Assembly (NCBI GenBank): GCA_963755395.1 | Contig: CAVWJJ010000003.1 | Location: 372,001-436,000 of the forward strand | Origin: DAHVFK01 sp963755395 | Lineage (GTDB): Bacteria; Pseudomonadota; Gammaproteobacteria; Burkholderiales; SG8-39 | Length of the DNA stretch: 64,000 nucleotides | Reading direction: 5' to 3' | Translations under genes and position numbers: made by a program | Notes under the pieces: model-generated | Seen by the model: the letters and a program-made list of their open reading frames with translations, nothing else | The model's database searches: none | What the model was told of the DNA's origin: nothing | Shown here: piece by piece, positions 19,688 through 29,685 of the stretch | How positions within the stretch are numbered: the stretch's first letter is position 1 | Layout of the letters: each line of letters begins with the position of its first letter

Positions 19688-20826
19688 TCATACTATGAGC
19701 GCCACGTCCTCGGGGATGCCCGAGTGAGTGTCATCAGTTAACAAGAACTCACTACACCCGTACTTGAAGATCCTTCGCACCGACTGGTTGACAGGACCGC
19801 AAATCAGTCGCCGGCCATTAGTTCGCTGCGCGCCGTATAGCAACAGCACAAGCGCCAGGAAGGCGGCGTCCAAATAGGATACATTCTGAAGATCAAGACG
19901 TAAGTCCTGTTGCGAAGCGGCTGCCTCGGCGAAAGCTTCACGAAGGGGTTGCAAATTGCTTCTCGCCCATGCGCCGCGCAAGCGCATGACTAATTCTCCG
20001 TCATCGTTGCTCGATTCGATCTCTGCGGAATCCAGCCCCTTTCGCGCGTTGCTGTGCCAGAGCATAAACCAGGCATAAGGCATGACTCGCGTCAGAATCA
20101 AATTCAGCAAAGCGACTCCGTCTTGGAAATAGCGACGCCACAGTTGGGGTTCCTCTAGGATCCGCCAAAGCCATTCCAATCCGGTGCGTTGCATCCAATC
20201 CGGTGCGCGACGTACCGCCCCCGCCATGAAATTGATTACGGCTCCCAGATGGCTGATGACCGGTGCCGATATTCGCGCGCGATTGCGGTCTATCCACGCT
20301 TGCCCCTTCTTTGCACCTAGAGAACAACCACAAAATCCGCTCCGCTGGCATTGATCCTATCGAGCGATTCGGCCGAACTCATGTCCTCGACGTCGCCAAT
20401 CCCTGGATACTCGAATCCCGCACATGCCAGTCCGTTACGTGTTGCATTGAGGTGGCGGCAAGCAGTCTCCGCCACTCCTTCCTGCCCACCAAAGAAATAG
20501 ACCAACAGTGGTTGCGTTCGCCGCACTCGCTTTAGCCGTTCGAACACGTCAGACCCGGACACGCGATTACGGATTGGAATGCGAAGTATCCAAGCGATCC
20601 ACACCATGGGCATCCCATCGGCAATGCAAAGTTCGCTACGGATCACGGAATCCCTGAACCGCTCGTCTTTACGGCAAGCAACGACAAAATTAGTATTCGG
20701 TGTGCTGATCAAGCACGGCGCGCGCTTTATAACGGCCTCTTCGATCCGCTCAATTGCACCTGACACGTCGACCGCATCGAACGGTAAGCCCAATAGGCAG
20801 TAGACCTCGCGGTGAAAGTCAACCAT
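19688..20826 (-). CDS. WecG/TagA/CpsF glycosyltransferase fused to a C-terminal STAS domain (one frameshift)
   Basis: ATG 20826 overlaps the stop of the upstream glycosyltransferase. Residues 1 to about 235 are a WecG/TagA/CpsF (GT26) enzyme: ISTPNTNFVV, the catalytic Asp region LCIADGMPMVW, and after the break LGAKKGQAWIDRNR and APDWMQRTGLEWLWRILEEP. Such enzymes add ManNAc-type or similar sugars to a lipid-linked acceptor. Residues of about 275-379 are a STAS domain (GELVMRLRGAW, DLQNVSYLDAAFLALVLLL). One T appears lost near 20323, giving VVVL-stop; restoring it gives VVVSLGAKKG and a 379-residue protein. The usual STAS phospho-Ser position reads Asp-Ala-Ala, so classic phosphorylation is unlikely. 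Confidence 0.75.
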
Positions 20827-21733
20827 GACTGGCATTTCCCCGGTGAATTTCCTCGATCGCCCGCTTCTTGCCCACCACGATAGCGCGCCACTGGTAGCGA
20901 CGCAGGAACCTGCGAAATTCCAGATCCGCGAACCTGGGCTTGCCCCGCAGCGCGCTGGCAAGCCACCCCCACAGCATCGCCAGGCTGCCCAGAAGGTAGG
21001 GCTTCTGGTTCAGCCTGCCCACGGCGCTCGCCAGCATGAAGAAGAAACCGGTTCCCATGAAATACTGGCCGTATCCGTGTCGCATGCGGCCCGTGTAGAT
21101 GCTTTGCTGGCTCGACCCCATCGGCCGCAGATGAATGAAGCGCAGATCCGGCTCGTCCCAGCTGCACGCGATCCAGCCCAGCATCCGGCAGCGGTGGCAA
21201 TCGATGCCGTCCCACATTACCTCACGCACGAAGCCGCCGCACGCCTTGAACGCAGAAACCCGGTAAAACTTGGTCATGCCGAGCGACGTGTCGTCGCCAT
21301 GGCGCTCGAACACCAGTTGCCCGTCCTGCTCGATGTACGACTTTCCGCTGCAGGTCGCGATGCGCGGGTTCGCGTGCATCCGCTCCATCAGGATCTCGAA
21401 GTAGCGCGGCGGAAGGCGCAGATCGAGGTCGAGCTTGCACAGAAACTCGTAGTCCTCCGCGTCGACGGCAGCGTAGCCGGCGTAGAACGCGTCGATGACT
21501 CCCGGCCCTACCAGCCGCCGTCCGCGGTCGCGGCGGGTCACGATCTCGATCCAGTCGTGCCGCTGCGCGTACTCGGCGAGGATCCGCGGCGTGTCGTCGG
21601 TCGAACCGTCGTCCACGATCACCCACTTCGCGGGACGAACGGACTGGGCGACGACCGTGTCCAGCGTCTGCCGCATGTACGCCGCCTCGTCCCGGCAGGG
21701 AGAAATCAGCAGGTAACCGCGCCCTCTGGTCAT
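20819..21733 (-). CDS. family 2 glycosyltransferase
   Basis: An intact 304-residue GT-A glycosyltransferase: LLISPCRDEAAYMRQTL, WVIVDDGSTDDT at about residues 37-48, and the second acidic patch CKLDLDLRLPP (in place of DxD). The C-terminal 70 residues contain a hydrophobic stretch (FFFMLASAVGRL, LLGSLAMLWGWLASAL) that suggests membrane association. It probably adds a sugar to a polyprenyl-linked repeat unit on the cytoplasmic face. It overlaps the WecG-STAS gene by 8 bases and lies 16 bases after the gmhA-like gene. Confidence 0.85.
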   Translation of the reverse strand: MTRGRGYLLISPCRDEAAYMRQTLDTVVAQSVRPAKWVIVDDGSTDDTPRILAEYAQRHDWIEIVTRRDRGRRLVGPGVIDAFYAGYAAVDAEDYEFLCKLDLDLRLPPRYFEILMERMHANPRIATCSGKSYIEQDGQLVFERHGDDTSLGMTKFYRVSAFKACGGFVREVMWDGIDCHRCRMLGWIACSWDEPDLRFIHLRPMGSSQQSIYTGRMRHGYGQYFMGTGFFFMLASAVGRLNQKPYLLGSLAMLWGWLASALRGKPRFADLEFRRFLRRYQWRAIVVGKKRAIEEIHRGNASHG

Positions 21734-21749
21734 CGAATGACGGGCCGTC

Positions 21750-22319
21750 CTAGAGCGGATAGCCGCACAGGCGCTGCATCACGATGTGGCCGAAAATCGC
21801 GTGCGCATCCTCCGAGAGCTGCATGTCGTCGACATCGGCCCAGACCACGTGCTGCGCGAGCTGCTTCAGCTTCCCGCCGCGGTATCCGCAAAGGCCAAGC
21901 GTCACCGCGCCGTTCTCGTTTGCGTAGCGCACCGCGCGGATAACGTTCTCGGAGTTGCCGCTGCCCGAGATCGCGATCACCAGGTCGCCCGTCTCGAGGA
22001 CGTTCTTGAGCTGCTCGACGAAGATGTCCTGGAACGAAACGTCGTTGCCGTAGGACATTACCAGCCCCATGTTGTCGACCAGGCTGCGGCCGCGGAACGG
22101 CTTCCCGCTGGCCATGAAGATGCTCTTGTTCCAGTCGTTGATGAAATGCAGCGCCGTCATCGAGCTGCCGCCGTTGCCGAGCGTAATGACCTGGCGCCCC
22201 GCCTGCCAGGCCTCGGCGATCACCTTCAACGCGTTGTCCACCTGCTCCCGGTCGAAAGCCTCGAGCAGCTTCGAAAGCTTCGCCAAGTAGGCCTGCGCAG
22301 TTCCCTGGTAAGGATTCAT
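21750..22319 (-). CDS. gmhA: sedoheptulose-7-phosphate isomerase (SIS domain)
   Basis: A 189-residue SIS-domain protein with LGNGGSSMTALHFINDW at about residue 47 and ISGSGNSENVIRAVRYA at about 115, as in GmhA. The enzyme converts sedoheptulose 7-phosphate to D-glycero-D-manno-heptose 7-phosphate. It sits directly after the heptose kinase gene (11-base gap) and near the phosphatase and nucleotidyltransferase domains, so all steps to an NDP-heptose are encoded together. It could be specific to this polysaccharide rather than to lipopolysaccharide. Confidence 0.85.
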   Translation of the reverse strand: MNPYQGTAQAYLAKLSKLLEAFDREQVDNALKVIAEAWQAGRQVITLGNGGSSMTALHFINDWNKSIFMASGKPFRGRSLVDNMGLVMSYGNDVSFQDIFVEQLKNVLETGDLVIAISGSGNSENVIRAVRYANENGAVTLGLCGYRGGKLKQLAQHVVWADVDDMQLSEDAHAIFGHIVMQRLCGYPL

Positions 22320-22329
22320 CGCGCCCCCT

Positions 22330-23310
22330 TCAATGATAGAAAATGATCCGGCTGCCCAGCGGCTCGAAGCCCATGCTCACCGGGCGCAGCCCCGGCAGCG
22401 CAGACTTGATTCCCTCGTGAGCGTCCCTGGGCGCATAGAGCATCAGAAACCCTCCGCCGCCGGCGCCCAGAATCTTGCCGCCGACGGCGCCGGCGCGGCG
22501 CGCGGCGGCGTACCACTGGTCGATCTCGCCGCTGCTGACGCCCGCGGAAACGCTCTTCTTGAGCTCCCAGTTCTCGTGCAGAATCTCGCCCAGGGCCGCG
22601 GCGTTGTTCCGGTGCAGCTCGTCGCGCAGCGTGTAGGACAGCGCCGCCATGCGCGCGAGGACCTGCTGCTTGCGCGCGTCGCTTGCGAGTTCTTCGGCCT
22701 GCTGCCTGAGCACGGCCGAAGCGCTGCGCGTAATTCCGGTGTAGAAGACCAGGATACCCGCCTCGATCTCCTGAATCGTGGCCCGATCGCAGATGAGCGG
22801 CGAAACCACCACCGAGTCGTCGGGCTTGAATTCGATCAGGTTGAATCCGCCGAACGCCGCCGCGTACTGGTCTTGCTTGCCGATCGGCTCGCCGCACAGG
22901 TCGATCTCGATGTGGCAGCTGTCGCGTCCGAGCTCGTCGCTCGAGACGTAGCGTCCCTTGAACGCGTTCAGCGCGTGCAGCAGACCGACCGCAAACGAGC
23001 TCGACGAGCCAAGGCCCGTGCCGCGCGAAGGAATATCGGCGATGGTCGTGATCTCGATTCCGCCGTCGAGTTGAAGGAACTTCAGCGCCTCCCTGACCAG
23101 GCGGTGCTCGATCCGGTCGACACTGGTTACCTCCTCGGTCTTCGAGTAGGCGATCCGGATTCCGTCGTCGAACTTCTTGTTGACGTTGACGTAGATGTAT
23201 TTGTCGATCGCGGTGCTCAGGACCGCGCCGCCATGCCGGCGGTAGAAGTCCGGCAGGTCGCTGCCGCCGCCGACGAAGCTCATGCGCATCGGTGTCCGGC
23301 TGATGATCAT
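22330..23310 (-). CDS. hddA: D-glycero-alpha-D-manno-heptose 7-phosphate kinase (GHMP kinase)
   Basis: An intact 326-residue GHMP kinase from ATG 23310 (MIISRTPMRMSFVGGGSDLP). The ATP loop is GTGLGSSSSF at residues 97-106 and the C-terminal motif is GGKILGAGGGGFLML. HddA phosphorylates heptose 7-phosphate at C1 (alpha), feeding the GDP-heptose branch. The start overlaps the end of the fused upstream gene by 4 bases. The same frame stays open far upstream, but those residues belong to the fused gene. Confidence 0.85.
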   Translation of the reverse strand: MIISRTPMRMSFVGGGSDLPDFYRRHGGAVLSTAIDKYIYVNVNKKFDDGIRIAYSKTEEVTSVDRIEHRLVREALKFLQLDGGIEITTIADIPSRGTGLGSSSSFAVGLLHALNAFKGRYVSSDELGRDSCHIEIDLCGEPIGKQDQYAAAFGGFNLIEFKPDDSVVVSPLICDRATIQEIEAGILVFYTGITRSASAVLRQQAEELASDARKQQVLARMAALSYTLRDELHRNNAAALGEILHENWELKKSVSAGVSSGEIDQWYAAARRAGAVGGKILGAGGGGFLMLYAPRDAHEGIKSALPGLRPVSMGFEPLGSRIIFYH

Positions 23311-25217
23311 GAAATCAAGGCGCTCAGCGACACCCGGCTGCCGCCGGAAGCCAGGCGCTCGATGGCGGGCACTTCGTCCTCCCGGCGCCCGAGGTATACC
23401 TCCATGGCAGCGGGCTCCCCCAGCCCGCGCAGGCGGTACTCGTTCAGGATTCGCTGCCTGCGCGCCTCCTCGTCGATTTCGACGTGGAAACGGTGGGTTT
23501 CGGTCGCGGGTTTGGTCTCCAGGGCCAGCGCGACGGTGCCCTCCAGGATGACCACGTCCGAAGGCGCCACAGCGACTGTCTCCACCGATTCGACTCTTTC
23601 GCGCTTGAGCTTGTGGTATCCCGGCAGGCTCAAAGCGGCGGGACGGCGCGCCCCATCCTGCAGCGTATCGAGCAGCGCGCCGAGCGCCTGCATATCGTAG
23701 CGGCCCAGAACGCCCGAGGTGCGTTCGGACTCGCTCTTGAGCCACCGGTCGAGCGCAAGCACCAGCGCGCGATCGCCGCGCGCGCGGATGGCGTCGCGCA
23801 GGACGCTGGCGAAAGTGCTCTTGCCGCTGCGCGCCTGCCCGCCGACCAGAACGATGGCGCCGGGACCGACCGCCTCGGCCGAGCCTCGAGCAATAGGCGA
23901 GCAGTCGCGGGTAGTGATCGAGGATGAAGGCCACCGCGGCGCCGAGGTCGGGCACGACGACGTCGGGAGACGCCCAGGTGCGGTAATCCAGCCCGGCATA
24001 CCCGGTTTCCACCAGGATCGAATTCAGTCCGGCGCGGCGGGCCGTCTCCATGTCCACCGACGAATCGCCGACCAGCCACGAATGCTCGCGCGCGGCATTG
24101 AAATCGCGCGCGGCGCGGTCAATCAATCCCGTCTTCGGCTTTCTGCAGTCGCAGTCGATCTTCAGCTCGGTGCGCTCGCCCGGAAAACCGCGCGTCGGGA
24201 TGGTGCGGACAATAGTAGATGCGATCGACGAAAGGCACCGTGCCGGCCGAGCAGCGTCTCCAGCTTGTTGTGGATTCGCCAGCAGATCGGCTTCGCTGCA
24301 CTCGCCGCGCGCGACCACCGGCTGGTTCGAGACCACGCAGCAGCGGTATTCCGATTCGTTCAACCGCCGGATTGCCGCCTCTGCTCCCGGCAGCAGCTCG
24401 AGTTGTTCCGGCGCGTGCAGGTGATCGACCTCGCGGTTGAGGGTGCCGTCGCGGTCGATGAACACGACGGGTTGCGGCCGCTCGAGGCTCGCACGGGCGA
24501 TCCTGCCGGAACGGTAATCCGCGCAGGCCCGATCGAGCCGGGCCGGCGTGCCGATGTCCTTGATGTACTCCGGGCTGCGGTAGCCGCGCAGCAGGAGGCC
24601 CTGCTTCAGCATGGCCGGAAACAGGTCCTTGGCGAAGTCGAGCGGCCCCGCCGCGACCCGCCAGGGCGCAAGCGCGTCCCGGCGCACCCAGTAAAGGGCG
24701 GCATTCACCAGGTTCGGGTACCAGCGCGCGGCGTCATGCGGATAGGGATGAAAGCCGATCACCCGCTCCTCGGCGTCGACCTCCACCAGGTCCGAATCCT
24801 GCGGGTGGTCGTTCGGGTGCAGGAACAGGGTCGCCGCGGCGGCCGGCGCCCGGGCATGGAATGCGTGGAAGCGCTCCAGGTCGACTTCCAGCATCGTATC
24901 GCCGTACATCACCAGGAATTCCGGCGCGAGCCGCTCGAAGACCGCCAGGGTTGCCCCGCGGTGCCGCGCGGCTCGCCGTCATCCACGCATGCGAGCCCAA
25001 GGCCCCAGTTCCCGTTCGCGGCGCAGAATTCGACGATCTGCCCGGCCGCGTGATTGACGAGGACGAGCACCTCGCTGAAGCCGTGCTTCTTCGCGAGCAG
25101 CACCTGGCGCTCGAGCAGCGGAACGCCGCACAGATCCACCAGCGGCTTGGGACGCCCGCCGAGCCGCTCGCGCAGCCGCGTGCCCTTGCCTCCGGCGAGG
25201 ATCACCAGCTGCCTCAC
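23307..25217 (-). CDS. three-domain fusion: heptose-1-P nucleotidyltransferase, HAD phosphatase (GmhB-like), P-loop kinase (frame-broken)
   Basis: Joining frames gives one protein of about 635 residues. Residues 1-230: NTP transferase (LVILAGGKGTRLRERLGG, RPKPLVDLCGVPLLERQ, FLVMYGDTML), like HddC guanylyltransferase. About 240-415: HAD-IIIA phosphatase like GmhB (VVFIDRDGTLNREVDHL, CCVVSNQPVVARGE, CDCRKPKTGLID, WLVGDSSVDMETA). About 425-635: uridine-kinase-like P-loop domain (IVLVGGQARSGKSTF, VVILEGTVALALE). Indels lie in the C run at 24954-24957, at three points in 24.19-24.28 kb, and near 23880; the two domain junctions themselves are continuous. The first two domains complete GDP-heptose synthesis; the substrate of the third is unknown. 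Confidence 0.7.
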
Positions 25218-26179
25218 GCGGCGGCCTCCTGCTCAGCGACCTGCGCGACGGCCTTTCGCACCGCCTGCGCGGAGCCGAGCTTCGGCCGCCAGCCGAGCTT
25301 GGTCAGCTTGGCGACCGAATAGGCGAACCTGGGCACATCCCCGACCCAGCCGCGGTTGCCTTGCCCGTAGCTGATATGCGCCGCCGGGGCGACGGCGGCC
25401 ACCACCTGCTCGGCGATGAAGCGCACGGTCACCCCTTCGTCCTCGGCGCCGATGTGGTAGCAGGCCAAGCGCTCGGGCGCACGGGCGCAGATGAACAGCA
25501 TCGCGTCGACCAGGTCCTCGACGTGGAGGTAGCTCTTTTGCTGCGACCCATCGCCGAGCACGTCCAGTTCGTCGGCGTGGCGCGTAGCTTGCGCACGAAA
25601 TCGTAGATCGCGCCGTGCGTGGCCGGAGTCCCGATGACGTTCGGGAAGCGGAACACGAACGCGCGCTCGAGGTGACTTTCGAGCGCGGCGCTGATCGCGC
25701 CTTCGGAGGCGAGCTTCATCGCGCCGTAGCTCGAGATCGGGAACAGCGGTCCAGACTCTTCGGACAGGAGGCGATCGCCGTGGTCGCCGTACACCGCCGA
25801 GCTGGAAGCGAACGCAAGCGTGCCTATTCGCAGCTCCTTCATCAGCGCGAGCGTGTCTGTAGGTCGTCATGAAGGTATCGCGCAGGTCGACGCCCGGGTC
25901 GGCGATGCCAGCCGGAATGTCCGAGTTGGCCGCGAGGTGCCAGACCTCCGTGATCGCGCCGCGCGCGTGCGCCTCGCCGAGCGCGCGGCGATAGGCCTCC
26001 AGGTCGGCGAGGTCGATTGCATCGAACGAAAATGCGGGATTCGCGAGCAACGGCTGGAGGTTGCGCCGGCTGCCGCGCGACAGATTGTCGAAGCCCACCA
26101 CCCGCTCGCCGCGCGCCACCAGACTGGCCGCGAGATTCGCGCCGACGAAGCCCGCCACGCCTGTAATGAAGACCGTCAT
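25214..26179 (-). CDS. NAD-dependent sugar epimerase/dehydratase (extended SDR)
   Basis: A 321-residue extended SDR: TGVAGFVGANLAASL at residues 5-19, HLAANSDIPAG, then the catalytic SSSAVYGDHGD and YGAMK (YxxxK), and the C-terminal GWRPKL typical of UDP-sugar epimerases. About 95 central codons are in a different frame (between about 25575 and 25862), the result of two compensating indels. With them corrected the family motifs are continuous. It overlaps both neighbours by 4 bases. It probably epimerises or dehydrates an NDP-sugar, perhaps the NDP-heptose made by the adjacent genes. Confidence 0.75.
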   Translation of the reverse strand: MTVFITGVAGFVGANLAASLVARGERVVGFDNLSRGSRRNLQPLLANPAFSFDAIDLADLEAYRRALGEAHARGAITEVWHLAANSDIPAGIADPGVDLRDTFMTTYRHARADEGAANRHACVRFQLGGVRRPRRSPPVRRVWTAVPDLELRRDEARLRRRDQRRARKSPRARVRVPLPERHRDSGHARRDLRFRAQATRHADELDVLGDGSQQKSYLHVEDLVDAMLFICARAPERLACYHIGAEDEGVTVRFIAEQVVAAVAPAAHISYGQGNRGWVGDVPRFAYSVAKLTKLGWRPKLGSAQAVRKAVAQVAEQEAAA

Positions 26180-27411
26180 GGCAGCTGCGCACTCGCCGAG
26201 CGGCGGAACAGCTCGGCGAGCTTCTCCGCCTGGACATCCACCGAATGGCGCTCGAGCATGCGCGCGCGCGCCGCCTCGCCCATCGCCCGCAGCTCCTCGA
26301 CGGGTCGGGAAAGGCAGTCCTCCATCGCCTCCGCGAGCGCATCGACCGAGCCGGCGGGAAACAGCCAGCCGTCGATGCCGTGGCGCACCAGCTCGGGAAT
26401 GCCGGCGATCCAGGTCGTGAGCACCGGCCGGCGCAGGGCCATGGCCTCCATGATCACCATCGGCAGCCCCTCGGCGAAGCTGGGCAGCACCAGGGCACGT
26501 GCCTGCAACAGCTCGTCGCGAAGGCGCTCGGTGCTGATCGAACCAGTAAGCCGAACCCGGTCGCCGAGCCCGCGCTCGGCCACCAGGGCCTCGATCGCGC
26601 CGCGCATCGGGCCGTCGCCGACCAGCGCCAGCTCGAAGCGGACGCCCTTCGCGGCGAGGCGCGTCGCCGCCTCGACCAGCAGCAGCTGGCCCTTCTCGGC
26701 GCTCAGGCGGCCGAGGCAGACGAGCCGCGGCGAGTCCTCTGGCACCGAATGCGCGACGGCGTGAAACGCGGTCTCGATGCCGCAGTGGACCACCTTCACC
26801 TTGTCCCAGTGCGCCCGGTCGACCCAGCGGTAGATCTGGCTGCGCGCGAACGAAGTTATCGCCACCGTAAAAGCCGAGCGCCGCACCTTCTCGCCCAGGT
26901 GCAGGAACTGCGGCTTGTCAAACTCCTGCGGTCCGTGGACAGTGATGCTGTAAGGCGGACCGCCGAGCAGCGCGCGAGCATCACCACCTCCGCCGCATTG
27001 GTGCCGAAGTGCGCATGAATGTGGCTCGCGCCGGACGGCCTTCAGCCATGGCAGCATCCGGCAAGCCTCGGCGAGATAGACCAGGTGATAGACGAGCGGG
27101 CGGTCCGAGGGGCGGCCAAGGCCAAGTGCGAGCCGCAGTGCGGCCAGGAACCGAGTGCGGCGCGGTCGCCAGCGTGCCGCAGCGTCGCGGCGAGCAGCGG
27201 CAGCATCCCGTGCTGCAACACGTAGCGCGTGCGCGCCCGTTCCTGCGCCGTCCTCCGCGTCTACCAGCTCGGCATCCCATCCGCGCAGCGCGAAGCGCTG
27301 CACCTCGATCCCTGGCCGCTCGAGCGCGAGGATTTCGCGCCGAATGAAGGCATGGCTGATCTTCGGATACTGGTTAATCAGATAGGCGACGCGCAAGCTA
27401 CAATTCAGCAA
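26176..27411 (-). CDS. family 4 (GT-B) glycosyltransferase
   Basis: About 411 residues. The N-terminal RVAYLINQYPKISHAFIRREI resembles WcaL/ExpC-like exopolysaccharide glycosyltransferases. The C-terminal half has VCLGRLSAEKGQLLLVEA, LVGDGPMRGAIEALV, and the EX7E-type donor site LVLPSFAEGLPMVIMEAMA. Two internal stretches (about residues 60-95 and 130-150) are out of frame; in the other frame the second reads SHIHAHFGTNAAEVVMLA, the expected motif. The start is TTG 27411, or possibly a later Leu codon. It retains anomeric configuration as a GT4 member; donor and acceptor are unknown. Confidence 0.75.
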   Translation of the reverse strand: MLNCSLRVAYLINQYPKISHAFIRREILALERPGIEVQRFALRGWDAELVDAEDGAGTGAHALRVAARDAAAARRDAAARWRPRRTRFLAALRLALGLGRPSDRPLVYHLVYLAEACRMLPWLKAVRREPHSCALRHQCGGGGDARALLGGPPYSITVHGPQEFDKPQFLHLGEKVRRSAFTVAITSFARSQIYRWVDRAHWDKVKVVHCGIETAFHAVAHSVPEDSPRLVCLGRLSAEKGQLLLVEAATRLAAKGVRFELALVGDGPMRGAIEALVAERGLGDRVRLTGSISTERLRDELLQARALVLPSFAEGLPMVIMEAMALRRPVLTTWIAGIPELVRHGIDGWLFPAGSVDALAEAMEDCLSRPVEELRAMGEAARARMLERHSVDVQAEKLAELFRRSASAQLP

Positions 27412-27495
27412 AATTGGATAGATCCGAAAAGAATAGCCGCGAATGGCCCAATAGCATGAAACGTTCGAAGATTACTGGCTCATCCAACACAATAA

Positions 27496-29617
27496 TTAAC
27501 GCATGACATCGGCGACGGCCTCAACGATGCCACGTGCAATGATCGCTCCACGGTTACCAGCGGGCTTCCAATCGAGCAACCGTCGGCTTTTGGCGCTGTC
27601 GAAGCGGGCCCGATTCGTCCGACAGCTCCACTCACGATAGCTCGGAACTTCCGATTCGGATGCCTGATTAGGTGCTTGGCTCCTTCCTTTAGGACGTCCA
27701 AGAGATAATATCTCCACGCCGAAAGGCTCGGCACGAAGTCGGGTGCCGCAGGCGTCAGAATACCGCCTCAACGTAGTCACGCGCGCTCAGCATCGGCTCA
27801 TCTGTCAGCAGAAAAGCTTGACCATCGATACCCTGCTTGTCCATGGCGAGCACGAGCGCCGCCGCCACGTCATCGACGAGCACAAATGGAAGCTTGTTTG
27901 TGCCGTCCCCCCAGTATTTCAGGCGCGTGTCGGAAACGAACATGCCGACTCCCCAATGCGCGGGAGGACAGCCCTTTCCGATCACGATGCCCGGCCTGAG
28001 GATGACGACTGGAAAGCCCTTGCTGCGGTGAAGGTCCATAAGCAGCGACTCGCAAGCCGCCTTGGACCGCGCGTAATGGTTTCGGCTGCGAATTTTCGGA
28101 TCGAGAGCGGTATCAGAAGTAATAACGTCGCTCGGATCCCCCGAAAAGTACGACGCAATTGTCCCGGTATATATGAATCGCTTAACGCCCTTGGCCAAAG
28201 CCCTTTCCGCGATATTCTTCGTCACGAGGACATCCTGGCGGTAGTAGTCTTCCCATTTGTCACCTTCGGCCTTCGCCAAGTCGTATACGACGTCGATATT
28301 CTCAAGCGCCGCGTCGACGAACTGTGGATCGGCCAAGTCGCCCTGAACGAGCTCGACTGGCAAGTGCGATAGGGCGATCCGGGCCGCCCCGATCCCCCGC
28401 GTCGCCACGCGTACGCCGAGTCCACGCCCGACCAAGGCGCGCACCAGGTACTTGCCAATGAACCCAGTGCCGCCCAGGACCAGCACGGTCGGGCGATTCC
28501 GCGGCACAGCCACGGACGCGGCCTGAGCGGGTTCCCGGGGCTCGAACCTAACGCTGCGAACGACTCGCTCGCATTCCTCTATGATTCGTGCCCCGAACAC
28601 TCCGTCCTGCCGGGCATCCGGCGTTCCATCCAGCGTTTCGTAGAATCGGTCGATGCTCCGCGCCACGCTGTCGCCAAATGGGGTGGAGGCCGGCGATTTT
28701 CGCAATGTACCTGCCACGGACTTCAGCAGATTGCGGCGCGCATGCGCCTTGACCTGCAGCGCCGCGCGTACCGGGGAAACATAGTTGTCGAACAGCGATC
28801 CATAGCCGCTGGGCTCTTCGAGAACGTAGAGATCGCGCTCGAAGTCGCAGCGGCCGATCGCGCCGTGGCCGCGCACGACGACACTCCGGTCAGTCGGACC
28901 GGCAACGAGCGAAAGCGAAAGATCCACTCGCGGTCTTCTGCCCTTCACCATGCACCTGCCAATGCCGATAGGCGCGCCGCCCGCCCGGCAGATCGATCGG
29001 GCGCGCGACTGTGGCCTGAACCCTATCCAGCGGCCCAACCAGATCCATTATGAACGACAAGACATGCGGCCCGAGCTCGAAGAACAGGTTGGCGGGATCC
29101 TGCAACATCCAATGATCGAACGGTCCGAACTGGAGAAGTCCCAAGCGGGTATAGCCAGTTGACAGCAACGCGATCGAGCTTGCCAAGCGTGCCGTTCGAA
29201 GCGTCCCGCCGCAGCTGCTCGAACGAAGGAAGGAACAGGAAGTTGTGATTAACCGCCAGCTTGACGCCCCTTTCCCCTGCCAGCGCCACGAGCGCTCGAC
29301 AATGTGCGGAATCCAGTCCCATCGGCTTCTCAATGAAGACATTGCGCCCGGACTCCAGCACCGTGCGTGCGGCGTCGACATGATGGTTGGGGGGCAGCAG
29401 AACGTGCACGACGTCCACATCGACGCGCAGCATGTCATCCAGCGACGAGAGCGCATGTTGGATTCCGTACGCGGGCCGCCACCTGCGCCGCGCGACCGCC
29501 TGCGCGATCACATACCGCGACGAGCTCGACGTCGGCGCGGCGCGTCAGAGCCTTCGCATGGATATCACAGATATAACCTGCACCGAGCAACCCGACTTTC
29601 CTGCGACATTCCTTCAT
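27496..29617 (-). CDS. Gfo/Idh/MocA oxidoreductase fused to an extended SDR (frame-broken)
   Basis: From ATG 29617 (MKECRRKVGLLGAGYICDIH) the N-terminal half is a Gfo/Idh/MocA dehydrogenase: NAD site GLLGAGYICDIHAKAL, then VHVLLPPNHHVDAA and FIEKPMGLDSAHCRALV with the catalytic EKP. The C-terminal half, in an intact 427-residue frame, is an extended SDR: VLVLGGTGFIGKYLVRAL, then TGTIASYFS and YARSK, ending near RRLLDWKPAG. Total length is about 700 residues. Breaks lie near 29.47, 29.03 and 27.6-27.75 kb. Such a fusion could oxidise a sugar at one carbon and reduce or epimerise it at another. Substrate is unknown. Confidence 0.7.
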
Positions 29618-29685
29618 ATGGTTCCATTGTGGCAGAGCACATACCCAGATGCAGTCCACGCCCGCACCACAGCTTTCGTTGACGG

